A stretch of DNA of 64,000 bases from Eubacterium sp. (GTDB lineage: Bacteria > Bacillota > Clostridia > Lachnospirales > Lachnospiraceae). The position numbers and the translations under genes were made by a program. Every line of letters starts with the position of its first letter. Position 1 is the first letter of the stretch. The stretch is from NCBI GenBank assembly GCA_021769425.1, contig JAETSX010000009.1, forward strand, positions 1-64,000, given 5' to 3'. The notes beneath the pieces are model-generated. The model ran no database searches. It had not been told where the DNA came from and was given only the letters and a program-made list of their open reading frames with translations. This document shows positions 28,541 through 39,078 of the stretch, piece after piece.

Positions 28541-28762
28541 TTCCGATATCCCCATTCCAACATCCGCTGATTCCGGCGCTCCAAAACCGCCGCTGCGGAC
28601 TTTCTTTGTTTCCGATGCCCTCATTCCAATATCCGCTGATTCCGGCGCTCCAAAACCGCCGCTGCGAATTTTCTTTGTTTCCGATGCCCTCATTCCAATA
28701 TCCGCTGATTCCGGCGCTCCAAAACCGCCGCTGCGGACTTTCTTTGTTTCTGATATCCTCAT
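28541..28762. repeat. 69-bp tandem array (x3), each unit hairpin-forming
   Basis: atccgctgattccggcgctccaaaaccgccgctgcgg units at 28562, 28631, 28700 between nth and the DUF1015 gene. Confidence 0.95.
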
Positions 28763-28811
28763 TTCGGCAGCATCCGGTTTTCCCTGTTCAGAAACTGTCC
28801 ATCCTTCGGCT

Positions 28812-29459
28812 CTAGTTTGCCAAAGACACGCCGTTCTTGGCACAGAGATCGCTGATGCAGCAGTTCCCGCAGCGGGGAACGGTTCTTGCCGTGCATACAT
28901 CCCTGCCATGGTACACCAGACGATGGCAGAAATCGCTTCCTTCCTCCGGCGGTATCAGTTTCCACAGAGCCATTTCCACCTTCTTTGGCTCCTTGATATT
29001 TTCCACCAGCCCTATCCGGTTCACCAGGCGGATACAATGAGTATCCGTCACAATGGCCGGCTTGCCGAACACGTCCCCCATAATCAGGTTTGCGCTCTTT
29101 CTGCCTACCCCCGGCAGCTTTAGCAATGCGTCAAAATCATCCGGAACTTTGCCGTCATATTCTTCTTTAATCATTTTCATGCATCCGCTGATATCCCTGG
29201 CTTTGCTCCGGCCTAATCCGCAGGGTCTTACAATGGCCTCTATCTCTTCCACTGGCGCCTCCGCCAGAGAAGCCACATCCGGATATCTGGCATAAAGATC
29301 CTGTACAACCACATTGACCCTTGCATCAGTGCATTGCGCTGCCAAACGGACGCTTACCAAAAGCTTCCATGCCTGGTTATAATCCAATGTGCATCCTGCA
29401 TCGGGATATTCCGCCTTCAGCCGCTCTATGACGGCAAGGGCCAGTTCTTCTTTTGTCAT
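28812..29459 (-). CDS. nth: Endonuclease III
   Basis: LLVSVRLAAQCTDARVNVV...LLKLPGVGRKSANLIMGDVFGKPAIVTDTHCIRLVNRIGL...C-x6-C-x2-C-x5-C. Confidence 0.95.
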   Translation of the reverse strand: MTKEELALAVIERLKAEYPDAGCTLDYNQAWKLLVSVRLAAQCTDARVNVVVQDLYARYPDVASLAEAPVEEIEAIVRPCGLGRSKARDISGCMKMIKEEYDGKVPDDFDALLKLPGVGRKSANLIMGDVFGKPAIVTDTHCIRLVNRIGLVENIKEPKKVEMALWKLIPPEEGSDFCHRLVYHGRDVCTARTVPRCGNCCISDLCAKNGVSLAN

Positions 29460-29479
29460 ATTCCTTTCCTCCTGAATGC

Positions 29480-29498
29480 TTAACCGCCGGAGTAATAT
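29480..29498. repeat. Dispersed repeat family 1, solo end (copy B)
   Basis: ttaaccgccggagtaatat, identical to family 1 right ends. Confidence 0.6.
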
Positions 29499-29504
29499 AC
29501 TCCG

Positions 29505-30308
29505 TCAGTCCAGTTCATATTCCAGAATCGCTCCTGTCACTGCATCCACTTTACTGCTGTATTCTTTGCCGTCTGCATAAAAATCTATTTCGTATTCTGC
29601 TCCTCCATGCTCCAGCTCAATCTTGGTAAAAGCCACCTGATCTGCCGTAAACCCAGCATGGCTTAACACAGCCGTTTTAGCCTCTTCCACGGAAATCACT
29701 CCCTGAATATTTCCAGGAATCTGTTCTACGGTCTCCTGGGAACTTTCCAGAACAGCCCCGTCATCTCCGCTTATTTCGTACTTATATCTGACATCCCCTG
29801 AAACAAATTCCAGCTCATACTCGGTTCTGCCATTCTCATAGTCCATTTCTTCTTTTACAAAAGTTGCCTCGGATGCAGTCAGCCCGGCATGTTTCAGGGC
29901 TGCCTCCTTTGCCTCCTCCATTCCGATTTTGGGCTGATTCACGGAATTGCCCTGGCTGCCTGTCTGGGTCTGCTGCCCTGGCTGTTCCTGCTGGTTTTCA
30001 GGCTGATTCCTGACTCCCTCCGTCTGATTTTCCGCTGGCTGAGCCTGCTCTCCGGACGTTTGATCCTGCCCCGCGTTAGCCTGATCCCGCTGCTCAGACG
30101 GCTGAGACTGCCCTCCGGACGTTTGATCCTGCCCTGCCGGCTGATTCTGTTCCCCGGATGTCTGGTTCCCGGCTTGGTTTTCCTGTGAAGAATCCTTATC
30201 CCGGGCATTTCCATTTCCGCACCCGATTAATAAAAGAAACGCCAATGACAGCAGCATCATTATCATCATACGGTATGTTTTGCTTTTGCAGCAAATAGAC
30301 TTTTTCAT
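29505..30308 (-). CDS. Lipoprotein with two PepSY-like domains and a Gln/Ser-rich repeat linker
   Basis: Lipobox LLIGCGNG; repeated GMEEAKEAALKHAGL...EYELEFVSGDVRYKYEISGDDGAVLE and SVEEAKTAVLSHAGF...EYEIDFYADGKEYSSKVDAVTGAILE. Confidence 0.85.
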   Translation of the reverse strand: MKKSICCKSKTYRMMIMMLLSLAFLLLIGCGNGNARDKDSSQENQAGNQTSGEQNQPAGQDQTSGGQSQPSEQRDQANAGQDQTSGEQAQPAENQTEGVRNQPENQQEQPGQQTQTGSQGNSVNQPKIGMEEAKEAALKHAGLTASEATFVKEEMDYENGRTEYELEFVSGDVRYKYEISGDDGAVLESSQETVEQIPGNIQGVISVEEAKTAVLSHAGFTADQVAFTKIELEHGGAEYEIDFYADGKEYSSKVDAVTGAILEYELD

Positions 30309-30387
30309 AATTTTTCTTTCCTTTCCATAGTTATGTTCCTTTCTCATTGTACAAAAAAACATTCTGCGATTCAAGATCAAAAATAAA

Positions 30388-30449
30388 GCTGCCCCAGTAA
30401 GGATTTTACTGCAGGATATCTCCTGTTGAAAGTTCCTTAATGGGGCAGC
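30388..30449 (-). terminator. Terminator of the Fe-ADH gene
   Basis: gctgccccagtaagga ... tccttaatggggcagc, T-rich on the minus strand. Confidence 0.6.
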
Positions 30450-30465
30450 CCATTTTCTCAGAGAA

Positions 30466-30557
30466 TTATGCTCACGAGCATAATTATTTGCCAAATCATT
30501 TGCTTTTTCCGCAAAACTATGAAAGATCTGCCGGCAAATGATTTCACTCACGGGTAT
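30466..30557 (-). repeat. Dispersed repeat family 2, copy b (92 bp)
   Basis: Reverse complement tatacccgtgagtgaaatcatttgccggcag...gcaaatgatttggcaaataattatgctcgtgagcataa closely matches copy c. Confidence 0.85.
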
Positions 30558-30562
30558 ATGTC

Positions 30563-31744
30563 TTAGAAGTCAACTTCTGTTCCATAATATGTACAGGTGA
30601 ACAATTTCTCCATTGTAGCAGGATCAATCTCCCTTGGATTGGAACCTGTACATGCATCTCCTACGGCGCGTTCTGCAATACCGGAAATCTTCTCTTTGAA
30701 TTCCTCTTCATTGATTCCGAATTCTTTCAGAGTCTTAGGAATGTTAAGCCTTACATTGAAATCGTCAATTTTAGCGCAGAGGCTGTTAATCAAAGATTTC
30801 TCAGAGGTTCCCTCTAAGCCCATTCTCCGTGCAATCTCTGCATACCGTTTTGCTGCAACCGGATCTTTGGCATTATACTTGATAACATACGGCAGATAAA
30901 TTGCATTTGCGCATCCATGGGGAATATGTCCGGTAGAAAATGCTGCGCCTGTCTTATGCGCCATAGAGTGTACAATTCCCAAAAGCGCATTGGAAAATGC
31001 CATTCCAGCCAGACACTGTGCATAATGCATCTGCTCTCTTGCCGCCATATCACAGTTATAGGAAGCCGGCAGATAATCCAGTACCATCTCAATAGCCTGC
31101 AGTGCAAGAGGATCCGTAAACGGACAGTTCAGCGTGGAAACATATGCCTCAATGGCATGGGTCAATGCGTCCATTCCGGTGTAAGCGACCTGTTTTACCG
31201 GAAGCCCCTCTACCAGTTCCGGATCTACAATTGCAACGTCGGGGGTAATATTGAAATCAGCCAGAGGATACTTCACGCCGGTCTGATAATTGGTAATAAC
31301 TGAAAATGCGGTAACTTCTGTAGCTGTTCCTGATGTGGAAGGAATGGCACAGAATTTTGCCTTCTGTCTCAATTCCGGGAAATTAAAGGGGATGCACAGA
31401 TCCTCAAAAGTTGTCTCCGGATATTCATAAAATGCCCACATAGCCTTAGCTGCGTCAATGGGGGAACCGCCACCCATGGACACAATCCAGTCAGGTTCAA
31501 ATTTGCGCATCGCTTCTGCACCCTTCATTACAGTTTCCACAGAAGGATCCGGCTCTACGCCTTCAAAAACCTCAACTTCCATTCCGGCTTCCTTCAGGTA
31601 ATTCACTGCCTTATCCAAAAATCCCTGACGCTTCATGGAACCGCCGCCAACTACAAGGATTGCTTTCTTTCCCTTTAAATTCTTAAGTTCCTCCAGACAA
31701 CCCTTTCCGTGATATACATCTCTTGGTAATGTAAATCTTGCCAT
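30563..31744 (-). CDS. Iron-containing alcohol dehydrogenase
   Basis: GGGSPIDAAKAMW...IPSTSGTATEVTAFSVI...GMDALTHAIEAYVS...HSMAHKTGAAFSTGHIPHGCANAI. Confidence 0.95.
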   Translation of the reverse strand: MARFTLPRDVYHGKGCLEELKNLKGKKAILVVGGGSMKRQGFLDKAVNYLKEAGMEVEVFEGVEPDPSVETVMKGAEAMRKFEPDWIVSMGGGSPIDAAKAMWAFYEYPETTFEDLCIPFNFPELRQKAKFCAIPSTSGTATEVTAFSVITNYQTGVKYPLADFNITPDVAIVDPELVEGLPVKQVAYTGMDALTHAIEAYVSTLNCPFTDPLALQAIEMVLDYLPASYNCDMAAREQMHYAQCLAGMAFSNALLGIVHSMAHKTGAAFSTGHIPHGCANAIYLPYVIKYNAKDPVAAKRYAEIARRMGLEGTSEKSLINSLCAKIDDFNVRLNIPKTLKEFGINEEEFKEKISGIAERAVGDACTGSNPREIDPATMEKLFTCTYYGTEVDF

Positions 31745-31905
31745 GTTCTTCTTCTCCTTTTCTTTATATTAATAATAAAAGTAACCATTTATACTCATGA
31801 GCATGCCTCTGTTTGATTTCTTTTATGATTTACATTATAGCACAACTTTCTGTATATCAACAGTTAAAATTTAATAAAATTGTTAAAAATTTCCCAAACC
31901 AGTAT

Positions 31906-32093
31906 AATCCACACTATTACTCCGGCGGTTAAATATCCCAGAATTTTACGTAGGATAAATTTTCATCTGCAAGGCGGAGGAATGAGGCGTAGCAGTGGCT
32001 ACGTCGATTGATGAGGGTCTGCCCCGCTTTATCGGGCACAACGGGGCAGATGGAAATTTAGACAAGTGAAAGGTACGGTTAATTAGTGTGGGT
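31906..32093. repeat. Dispersed repeat family 1, copy C (long form)
   Basis: Left end tattactccggcggttaaatatc; interior gatgagggtctgccccgctttatcgggcacaacggggcagatggaaattt.agacaa matches copy E. Confidence 0.75.
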
Positions 32094-32121
32094 TATACCA
32101 GGAAAACATGCATTTCAAACA

Positions 32122-33774
32122 TTACATCAATGGGGCAAGCGCCTTCATCAGGCTTCCGGTTATCTTCACTTTCAGTTTTTCCCTGCGGACAGTTTCCATG
32201 GTCACATGCCTGCATTTTGCCAGAGTAGCCTGAAAATCTGCCTCTATCTCAGGAATGCAGTTGGCGCCGTACAAATATGTGGCGCATTCAAAATGATGGT
32301 AAAGGCTGCGGTAATCCAAATTGATGGTTCCCACCACCGCTTCCCTGGAATCACTGACAAATACTTTTGCATGAACAAATCCAGGAGTGTATTCATAGAT
32401 TTTCACCCCGGACTCCAGCAAAGATGCGTAATGGGTTTTGGCCAGTGCATAAGGAATAGCCTTATCCGGAATTCCCGGCAGAATCAATACAACCTCTGCA
32501 CCTCTTTCCGCCGCAAATTTCAGGGCCGTTTCCATTTCTCCGTCCAGAATCAGGTAGGGCGTCATGATATGCACATACTCCTGAGCGCGGTTCAGAATAT
32601 CCATATAAACCCGCTCTCCCAGTTTATCCTGATCCAGCGGACAGTCGCCGTAGGGAATGACATATCCTTTTCCCTCCTCTGACGAAACCTTTGGAATAAC
32701 AGAGCCCTTTTCTTCATCCGAAGTCTGAGAAGCTGCGTCTCTTTTTTTTGCCTCCTCCAAAATCGGAGAAACAGAGAGAAATTTCTCATATTCTGTCTTC
32801 TTCTCATCAATCCCCCACATCTGCAGAAACATCAGAGTAAAACTCTGTACCGCCGCTCCCTTTAACATGACAGCCGTATCTTTCCAGTGTCCAAATCTTT
32901 CCTTTTGATTAATGTATTCATCCGCCAGGTTTACCCCTCCGTTAAAAGCCGTATGGCCGTCGATTACCAGTATTTTCCTGTGATCCCGGTAATTATAATG
33001 GGTGGAGACAAAAGGCGTCACCGGCGAAAACATCTTGCACTGAATCCCCAGTTTCCGCAGCCGTTTGGGATAATCATGGGACAGCAGGGAAAATTCGCAG
33101 GTACCGTCATACATCACACGGACATCCACTCCCTGAGCCGCTTTTTTTGCAAGAATCTCCAGAATCTGCCCCCACATCATCCCTTCATCCACAATAAAAT
33201 ATTCCATAAAAATAAAATGCTCCGCCAGTTCCAACTGTTTCAGCATTTCTTCAAACTTATATTCCCCCAGGGGAAAATAAGTCACCGCCGTATGATCATA
33301 GACGGGATGGCATCCGCTTCGGTGCATGTAACGCGCCAAAGACGCTGCGCCTGGATTTTCCTCTGCCAACCCTTTCATCGCCTGCTCCGGCTGAGGGATC
33401 TGTTCTTTGGTATCGCTGATTATCTGGTTCACCCGTTTGCGCAAAGCCCGGTTCCCCACATTGCTCTGGGTATATAACATCAACAGCACGCCGAACACCG
33501 GCAGCAGCGCAATCACAATCAGCCAGGTAATTTTTGCCGTGGGATTCATCCGGCTGTTCAAAAGATAAATCACCATAACAAAAGTAAACAATGCCGTTCC
33601 GCCTAAGATATGGGGCAGAAATTCTTCGAACCACTGAAATATGCTGAACAGGATCAGTACCTGAACCAGAAACAGCAGCAGAATCAGCCCGAAACGGCTG
33701 AACAAAGCGTGAACGATTCCTTTCTGCCCCTTTTTCAACAGGGTAATTCCTTTTCTTTTGTAATCCAAATGCAT
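32122..33774 (-). CDS. cls: Cardiolipin synthase (phospholipase D superfamily)
   Basis: THYNYRDHRKILVIDGHTAFNGGVNLADEY and FVHAKVFVSDSREAVVGTINLDYRS HKD motifs, N-terminal TMs. Confidence 0.95.
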   Translation of the reverse strand: MHLDYKRKGITLLKKGQKGIVHALFSRFGLILLLFLVQVLILFSIFQWFEEFLPHILGGTALFTFVMVIYLLNSRMNPTAKITWLIVIALLPVFGVLLMLYTQSNVGNRALRKRVNQIISDTKEQIPQPEQAMKGLAEENPGAASLARYMHRSGCHPVYDHTAVTYFPLGEYKFEEMLKQLELAEHFIFMEYFIVDEGMMWGQILEILAKKAAQGVDVRVMYDGTCEFSLLSHDYPKRLRKLGIQCKMFSPVTPFVSTHYNYRDHRKILVIDGHTAFNGGVNLADEYINQKERFGHWKDTAVMLKGAAVQSFTLMFLQMWGIDEKKTEYEKFLSVSPILEEAKKRDAASQTSDEEKGSVIPKVSSEEGKGYVIPYGDCPLDQDKLGERVYMDILNRAQEYVHIMTPYLILDGEMETALKFAAERGAEVVLILPGIPDKAIPYALAKTHYASLLESGVKIYEYTPGFVHAKVFVSDSREAVVGTINLDYRSLYHHFECATYLYGANCIPEIEADFQATLAKCRHVTMETVRREKLKVKITGSLMKALAPLM

Positions 33775-33802
33775 TTCTTTCCTCCTGAATGTTCTCTGAC
33801 AT

Positions 33803-33859
33803 TATTACTCCGGCAGTTAAATATCGCAAATGTTGCGATATTTAACCGCCGGAGTAATA
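33803..33859. repeat. Dispersed repeat family 1, minimal hairpin copy D (57 bp)
   Basis: tattactccggcagttaaatatcgcaa-atg-ttgcgatatttaaccgccggagtaata: 27-nt arms, one mismatch. Confidence 0.9.
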
Positions 33860-33896
33860 TATACCATACAGCGGCTGCACAGTCAAGAAGAAATCT

Positions 33897-36283
33897 TTAT
33901 TTTTTAAGTTCCGCCGTTACCTCATCCTCAAGCCAAACGATCTTTTTGCATAATTCCAGTTCCACTGCTTCTGTTTTCGTCAAATTTTTCACCCTGACCT
34001 GTTCATGTGTAACGCTGACATTTAATCTCTGGCCATGCCAGATAATCTCATAGGTAAGCTTTTTCCACGCCTCCGGCAGGCATGGATCAATTCTCAGCCT
34101 GCCTTCTAACGTGCGCAGTCCTCCGAAGCCATATACCGCCCCCTGCCAGATACCCCCGAAGGATGCCGCATGGATACCTGCGTCAGAGGTTGTCATCACC
34201 GGCCCCAGATCGATTTCTGTGGACTTCTCAAAGAGCCGGTAGGCTTCTTCCAGTTCTCTCATATCCGCCGCAAGCGCTGCATGAGTGCAGAGGGATAGCG
34301 AAGAATCATGTATTGTCCTTTCGGAATAATAATCCCATGTGGCAGTTTTTACCTCACGGGGAAAGAGATCCTCAAACAAAAACAACAGAGCCAGCGCATC
34401 TGCCTGTTTTGACACCTGGATCTGGTTTATCTGCGTCTGGTTATAATCATGGAAAATACCGCCTACAAAATCCTGGGCCTTGTATTTTGACAAATCAATT
34501 TCTTTCAAAGTCAGGTATGTGGAATCCTGGGGCAATACGCCGTTCTCATTGGGCTCCGGCAGATATATTCTATCCGCTTTCCGAATCCATTCCGGATACC
34601 AGCGCTCCAGCTCCAGCTTCTCATTCAGTTCCTGGTATAATCCGGGCCGTTCCGCTTTCAGCAGGTCACAGCAGGCAATCGCTTTTTTGATATTCCATGC
34701 CGCAAGATAATTGGTAAAGGCATTATCTGTCTTATGCTCTTTATACTCATCCGGCCCTACCACATCGCAGATATGGAAAAAACCGTCTTCTGTCACTGTC
34801 TCTGTAAATTCCGTGATCCCCTGTTCATTTACAGATTCATGGATCTGCCGGTTCTTATTTTCCAGCCTGGAAGCCCAGAACCGGGCCGTATCCAAAATCA
34901 ATTCATATCCATACCGATCCATAAACTCCTGATCCCCGGTAACCGAAGCATACAGCCACACTCCAAATGCCACGTCCGCAGTAATATGCTGTTCAATAAA
35001 CCCGGACCATACCTTAATCAGAAGGCGGTCACAATATCCGCATTCTGAAATTCCGGCGTTACCTCTCCATCGTCCATCCAGGCAGATTCCCAGGGGAACA
35101 TGGCTCCCTGATACCCATTGTCCGCAGCCTTTCTGCGGGCTCCGGGAAGCGTCAGATAGCGGTATTCCTCCAGTTTCCGGGCTGTCTCAGGCTGTGTAAA
35201 GGCATAATAGGGAAGCAGGAAAATTTCCGTGTCCCAGAAGCAGTGTCCCCGGTATCCTTCTCCCGTCAGCCCCTTTGCGCCAATATTCATCCGGTTGTCG
35301 TGGGCCGGAACCATCAGCCGCAAATGATACTGTGCAAAATGCACGGCAAAATCATCATATGTATTTCCTTCAATCTTTATGGGAATCCTCTCCCACACCT
35401 GTCTGTTCCATTCCGCTTCCGTATCCGCCGCCAGTTCAGCATACCCAAATCCCTTCAGTTCCTTCAGCTTTTCCAGGGATAATGCCTGCATTTCTTTCAC
35501 TGTTTTCCCCTGTATTTCCAAATCCCTGGTTGTGTATACATTGCAGTACTTTTCTATCCTTAACGTCTCGCCTTTCTTCACCCTTACCCGGTATGCGCCG
35601 TAAATGTTCCGGATCTCCATATGAAGCTCCGCCAAAAGATCCAGCTCCTCTCCTTCTGCCCAAAAGCGGTGGACCGTGTTCAGGGCAAAGGTAATTCCGG
35701 ACTGAGTAGTCCGCGGCACATACTGGATATATTTTCCCTCGTATAAGCGCATATCCCCTTCTGTAAAATGCTGTGCGCCGGTATTTGTCACCCGGCCGTC
35801 TATTCCTGATTTTATCTCAATCTCCGCATCCCCGGACAGAGGCGTAATCTGCACCTGAATTGCAAAATCATGAAGCCTGCTAAGAGACACCACCCGCTTA
35901 AAGGTCAGGCTGAACTGTTCTCCTTTGGGAGAAATCCAGACTGCCTCCCGCTTCAATTCCGCCTTCCTGATATTCAGTTCTCTGCTGTAAAAATCTATGC
36001 TTCCCTGATCTAACGTAAACCGTTCCTGATTTACGCTTATCTCAACAGCCGTCATGTCGGCGGCGTTGGGAAGCTCCGTCACTGACGACGGGTCAAACTG
36101 ATTAAAGGTTCCATTCACCAGCAGATCCCTTGTCTCATTCAGGTATTTTTCTTCCATTGCGCTGCGAAGCCCCAGATAGCCGTTTCCAAGGCACATTACT
36201 GCTTCGCATTTCCCCAGATGCTTCGGATCAAAGCTGTCCTCCCTTAATATCCATTCCCCGGCCCTGCTGTAATCTAATGCCAC
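33897..36283 (-). pseudogene. GH65 family disaccharide phosphorylase interrupted by a frameshift
   Basis: ORF 36283-35018 (N-terminal half) and ORF 34973-33897 (C-terminal half) are collinear parts of one GH65 protein; reading continues in another frame as DRLLIKVWSGFIEQHITADVAFGVWLYASVTGD across about 35020-35035. Confidence 0.85.
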
Positions 36284-36345
36284 TGCATATCCTCCTTTTT
36301 ATTTCCATTCCTGCAAATCTCCCATTTCCTGAAACAGGCATATCC

Positions 36346-36999
36346 TTATTCTGCTCCCTGCTGCAGTACGATTTTCAGCAAATCACTGATCTTTTGAATA
36401 GGATAATTGGTTTCTGCATCCTGTGACGCTTCTCCTATCCCTGCACAGTCAAACCCGCCTGATTTTGCAGCCGCAACGCCTGCCCGGGCATCTTCCACCA
36501 CCAGACAGTTTTTGGCATCCTCCAAAAGCATCCCGGCAGCCGTTAAGAATACCTCCGGATCCGGCTTGGACTTAGTAATGTTGTTTCCGTCGCTGACAGC
36601 GTCGAAAGCTTCATCCAGCCCAATCTGCTTTAAAATTACAGGGGTATTCCTGCTGGAAGAACCAATTGCAATTTTTATGCCGCTCTCTTTTAACTTTTTC
36701 AGAGTTTCGGCCACATCTTCCGAAAGGTCTGCAGGCGTCATCCGCCCCAAAAGCTTTCGGTAAATCTCATTCTTTTTTTCTGCCATTGCAGATTTCTCAT
36801 CTTCCGTATAAGCCCTGGAAGCCCTTTCCAGAATAATCTCAAGGCTCCCCATACGGCTGACTCCCCGCAGGCGGTTGTTAATCTGTTCATCAAAATAAAT
36901 TCCCTCATCATCCGCAATTTCTTTCCATGCCAGGTAATGATATTGATCGGTAGAGCAGATCACCCCGTCCAGATCAAAAATAACTGCTGTATATTTCAT
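36346..36999 (-). CDS. pgmB: Beta-phosphoglucomutase (HAD family)
   Basis: MKYTAVIFDLDGVICSTDQYHYLAWKEIADDEGI...RLRGVSRMGSLEIIL...GSSSRNTPVIL...KPDPEVFLTAA. Confidence 0.93.
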   Translation of the reverse strand: MKYTAVIFDLDGVICSTDQYHYLAWKEIADDEGIYFDEQINNRLRGVSRMGSLEIILERASRAYTEDEKSAMAEKKNEIYRKLLGRMTPADLSEDVAETLKKLKESGIKIAIGSSSRNTPVILKQIGLDEAFDAVSDGNNITKSKPDPEVFLTAAGMLLEDAKNCLVVEDARAGVAAAKSGGFDCAGIGEASQDAETNYPIQKISDLLKIVLQQGAE

Positions 37000-37032
37000 T
37001 CTCCGATTCTTTCCTTTCTGCAGATTTTCCCG

Positions 37033-37160
37033 CTTCTTCCCAGGGCCTGAGCCAATCTTCTGCGCTCTTTTTCTCTTTCCTTCTTCCCAGGGCCTGAGCC
37101 AATCTTCTGCTCCCTTTTTCTCTTTCCTTCTTCCCAGAGCCTGCTCCAATCTTTTGTGCC
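37033..37160. repeat. 47-bp tandem repeat (x3)
   Basis: cttcttcccag(g/a)gcctg.(g/t).ccaatctt.tg starts at 37033, 37080, 37127. Confidence 0.9.
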
Positions 37161-37170
37161 TTTTTTCTCT

Positions 37171-37992
37171 TTACTCCTTCACAGAACCTGCCGCAAGCCC
37201 TGAAATCACCTGCTTCTGCATCAGCAGGTATACTGCTATACTGGGAATGGTCACAAGCACTGTGGCCGCAAACATGGCTCCGTAATCGCTGGCAAAAGAA
37301 CTCTTAAAATAGTACAGCGCAATGGGAAGGGTCCGTTTCTCCACCCCGGTGGTCAATGTCAGCGCAAACTGAAATTCGTTCCAGCAAAGCAGAAACTGCA
37401 GTACGCCTGCCGTTGCAAATGCCGGCTTTGTCAACGGTAAAATAATCTGTACAAATGTCCGGAAGAACCCGGCTCCGTCAATATAGGCGGCCTCTTCAAG
37501 CGTTGGGGAAATGGTCTTATAATAGCTCATCATAATATACAGCGTAGTCGGCATTCCAAGGGCGGTATAGACAATAATCAGCCCCCACAGCTTATTGTAC
37601 AAATGCGCCGTGTTCATAGTCTGGTACAATGGCTGCAGCAGAGCCGCCCCCGGTATCACCAGCGCGGCCGAGAACAGCAGCGTAAGCGCTCCCTTGAACC
37701 GAAAATTACAGCGCACCAGCACATAAGCCGCCATGCTTAATGCCAGCAGGTTTAATATAGTGGACACAATCGCCACAAAAATACTGTTTTTATAAAATCC
37801 AACCAGCGGCGCAATCTCAAATGCCTTGACGTAATTCTGAAAATTCAGTCCGTTGGGATATCCTGCCACAGACGACATAATCTCTGCATTGCTCTTAAAT
37901 GAGGACGAAAGCACCCACAGAAACGGAACAACGGAAATTATCACAATAAACGCCAGGAAGATTCCCGCCAGTATTTTACGAACATTTTTCAT
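37171..37992 (-). CDS. ABC sugar transporter permease (MalG type)
   Basis: EEAAYIDGAGFFRTFVQIILPLTKPAFATAGVLQFLLCWNEFQFAL EAA motif. Confidence 0.93.
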   Translation of the reverse strand: MKNVRKILAGIFLAFIVIISVVPFLWVLSSSFKSNAEIMSSVAGYPNGLNFQNYVKAFEIAPLVGFYKNSIFVAIVSTILNLLALSMAAYVLVRCNFRFKGALTLLFSAALVIPGAALLQPLYQTMNTAHLYNKLWGLIIVYTALGMPTTLYIMMSYYKTISPTLEEAAYIDGAGFFRTFVQIILPLTKPAFATAGVLQFLLCWNEFQFALTLTTGVEKRTLPIALYYFKSSFASDYGAMFAATVLVTIPSIAVYLLMQKQVISGLAAGSVKE

Positions 37993-38072
37993 CTCTTTCC
38001 TCCTTCACAGATCCATTGGGCATATTCCCGGAATCATGCTGACTTGCAATTTACGTTTTACGGTTTTTCCTT

Positions 38073-38936
38073 TTATTTGTCCATCCGGTACACGCCCCGT
38101 ATCAGCCCCACCACAAACAGGCCGAGCACAATCAATACCACTCCTTCCGCATTGGCGATACCGTAATTGTTATCCGTCAATGCCGTCTGATACAGATGCA
38201 TGGGCATATTCATAGTCTTCCCGGCGGGACCTCCATTGGTGGTCATCATAATAATATCCAGCTTCTGCAGCATGCTTGTGGCTGCAAGCACCGTGGCCGT
38301 ACCGATAATATTGCGCATCATCGGAAGCACAATCTTAATGTCAATCTGAAAATCCGTGGCGCCGTCCATCCTTGCCGCCTCAAAGATATCCTCCGATACC
38401 GAGGCCATTTCCGCCATTACAAGGATTGTTACCAGCCCCGCATAAGGCAGCCAGGTCAATGTCACAGCCGCAAACGCCGTATCGGAACTTAAGAACCAGT
38501 TTTGGGAGAAATCAGATTTTGTAACTGCACGAATAATACTGTTTACCATGCCGAACTGAGGATTTAAAATGCACAGAAACAGCATGCCCAATGCAGCGCT
38601 GGAGATAATGTTGGGAATCATAAAAGTCCCTCTCATAAAATTTGTGTACCAGCGCTTCCTTCTGAGAATCAGGGCAAGCGTTGTTCCGATGCCCACATGT
38701 ATGGTGGACTGCAGCACAATCCAGATTAAGGTATTGATAATGCTCTGCTGAAACTCCTGATCCTCTGTAAAAAGATAAATATAATTTTTTATTCCTGAAA
38801 ACACCGGCGGCGCTCCGATGGACCAGTCCGTAAAAGAGGTCACGCCTAACTGCACCATGGAAATCAGAAATACAAATGTGAACAGCGCCAAGCCAGGAGC
38901 CAGAAATGTCACAATCCACCTTTTCTTTTTAGTCAT
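38073..38936 (-). CDS. ABC sugar transporter permease (MalF type)
   Basis: EDIFEAARMDGATDFQIDIKIVLPMMRNIIGTATVLAATSMLQKLD; six-TM pattern. Confidence 0.92.
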   Translation of the reverse strand: MTKKKRWIVTFLAPGLALFTFVFLISMVQLGVTSFTDWSIGAPPVFSGIKNYIYLFTEDQEFQQSIINTLIWIVLQSTIHVGIGTTLALILRRKRWYTNFMRGTFMIPNIISSAALGMLFLCILNPQFGMVNSIIRAVTKSDFSQNWFLSSDTAFAAVTLTWLPYAGLVTILVMAEMASVSEDIFEAARMDGATDFQIDIKIVLPMMRNIIGTATVLAATSMLQKLDIIMMTTNGGPAGKTMNMPMHLYQTALTDNNYGIANAEGVVLIVLGLFVVGLIRGVYRMDK

Positions 38937-39078
38937 ACGATACCGTTCCTTTCTGCCAATCAAAAATATAGGCTGCCGGAAAATGAACTTTACACACAAT
39001 ACATGGCCTGATGCCTAAAAGTCACAGTACATATTGTGGAAATCCAGCCATTTCCCGACAGCTCCTTATTTCCGGTTT

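Noticed and set aside
28541-28762. Possible CRISPR array
   Set aside because: Units are contiguous tandem copies with no unique spacers and no cas genes; same for the 44121 array.
28484-28909. 141-aa ORF with 23-aa repeats overlapping nth
   Set aside because: Overlaps the 3' end of nth in another frame and has no convincing start; kept only as a question in the findings.
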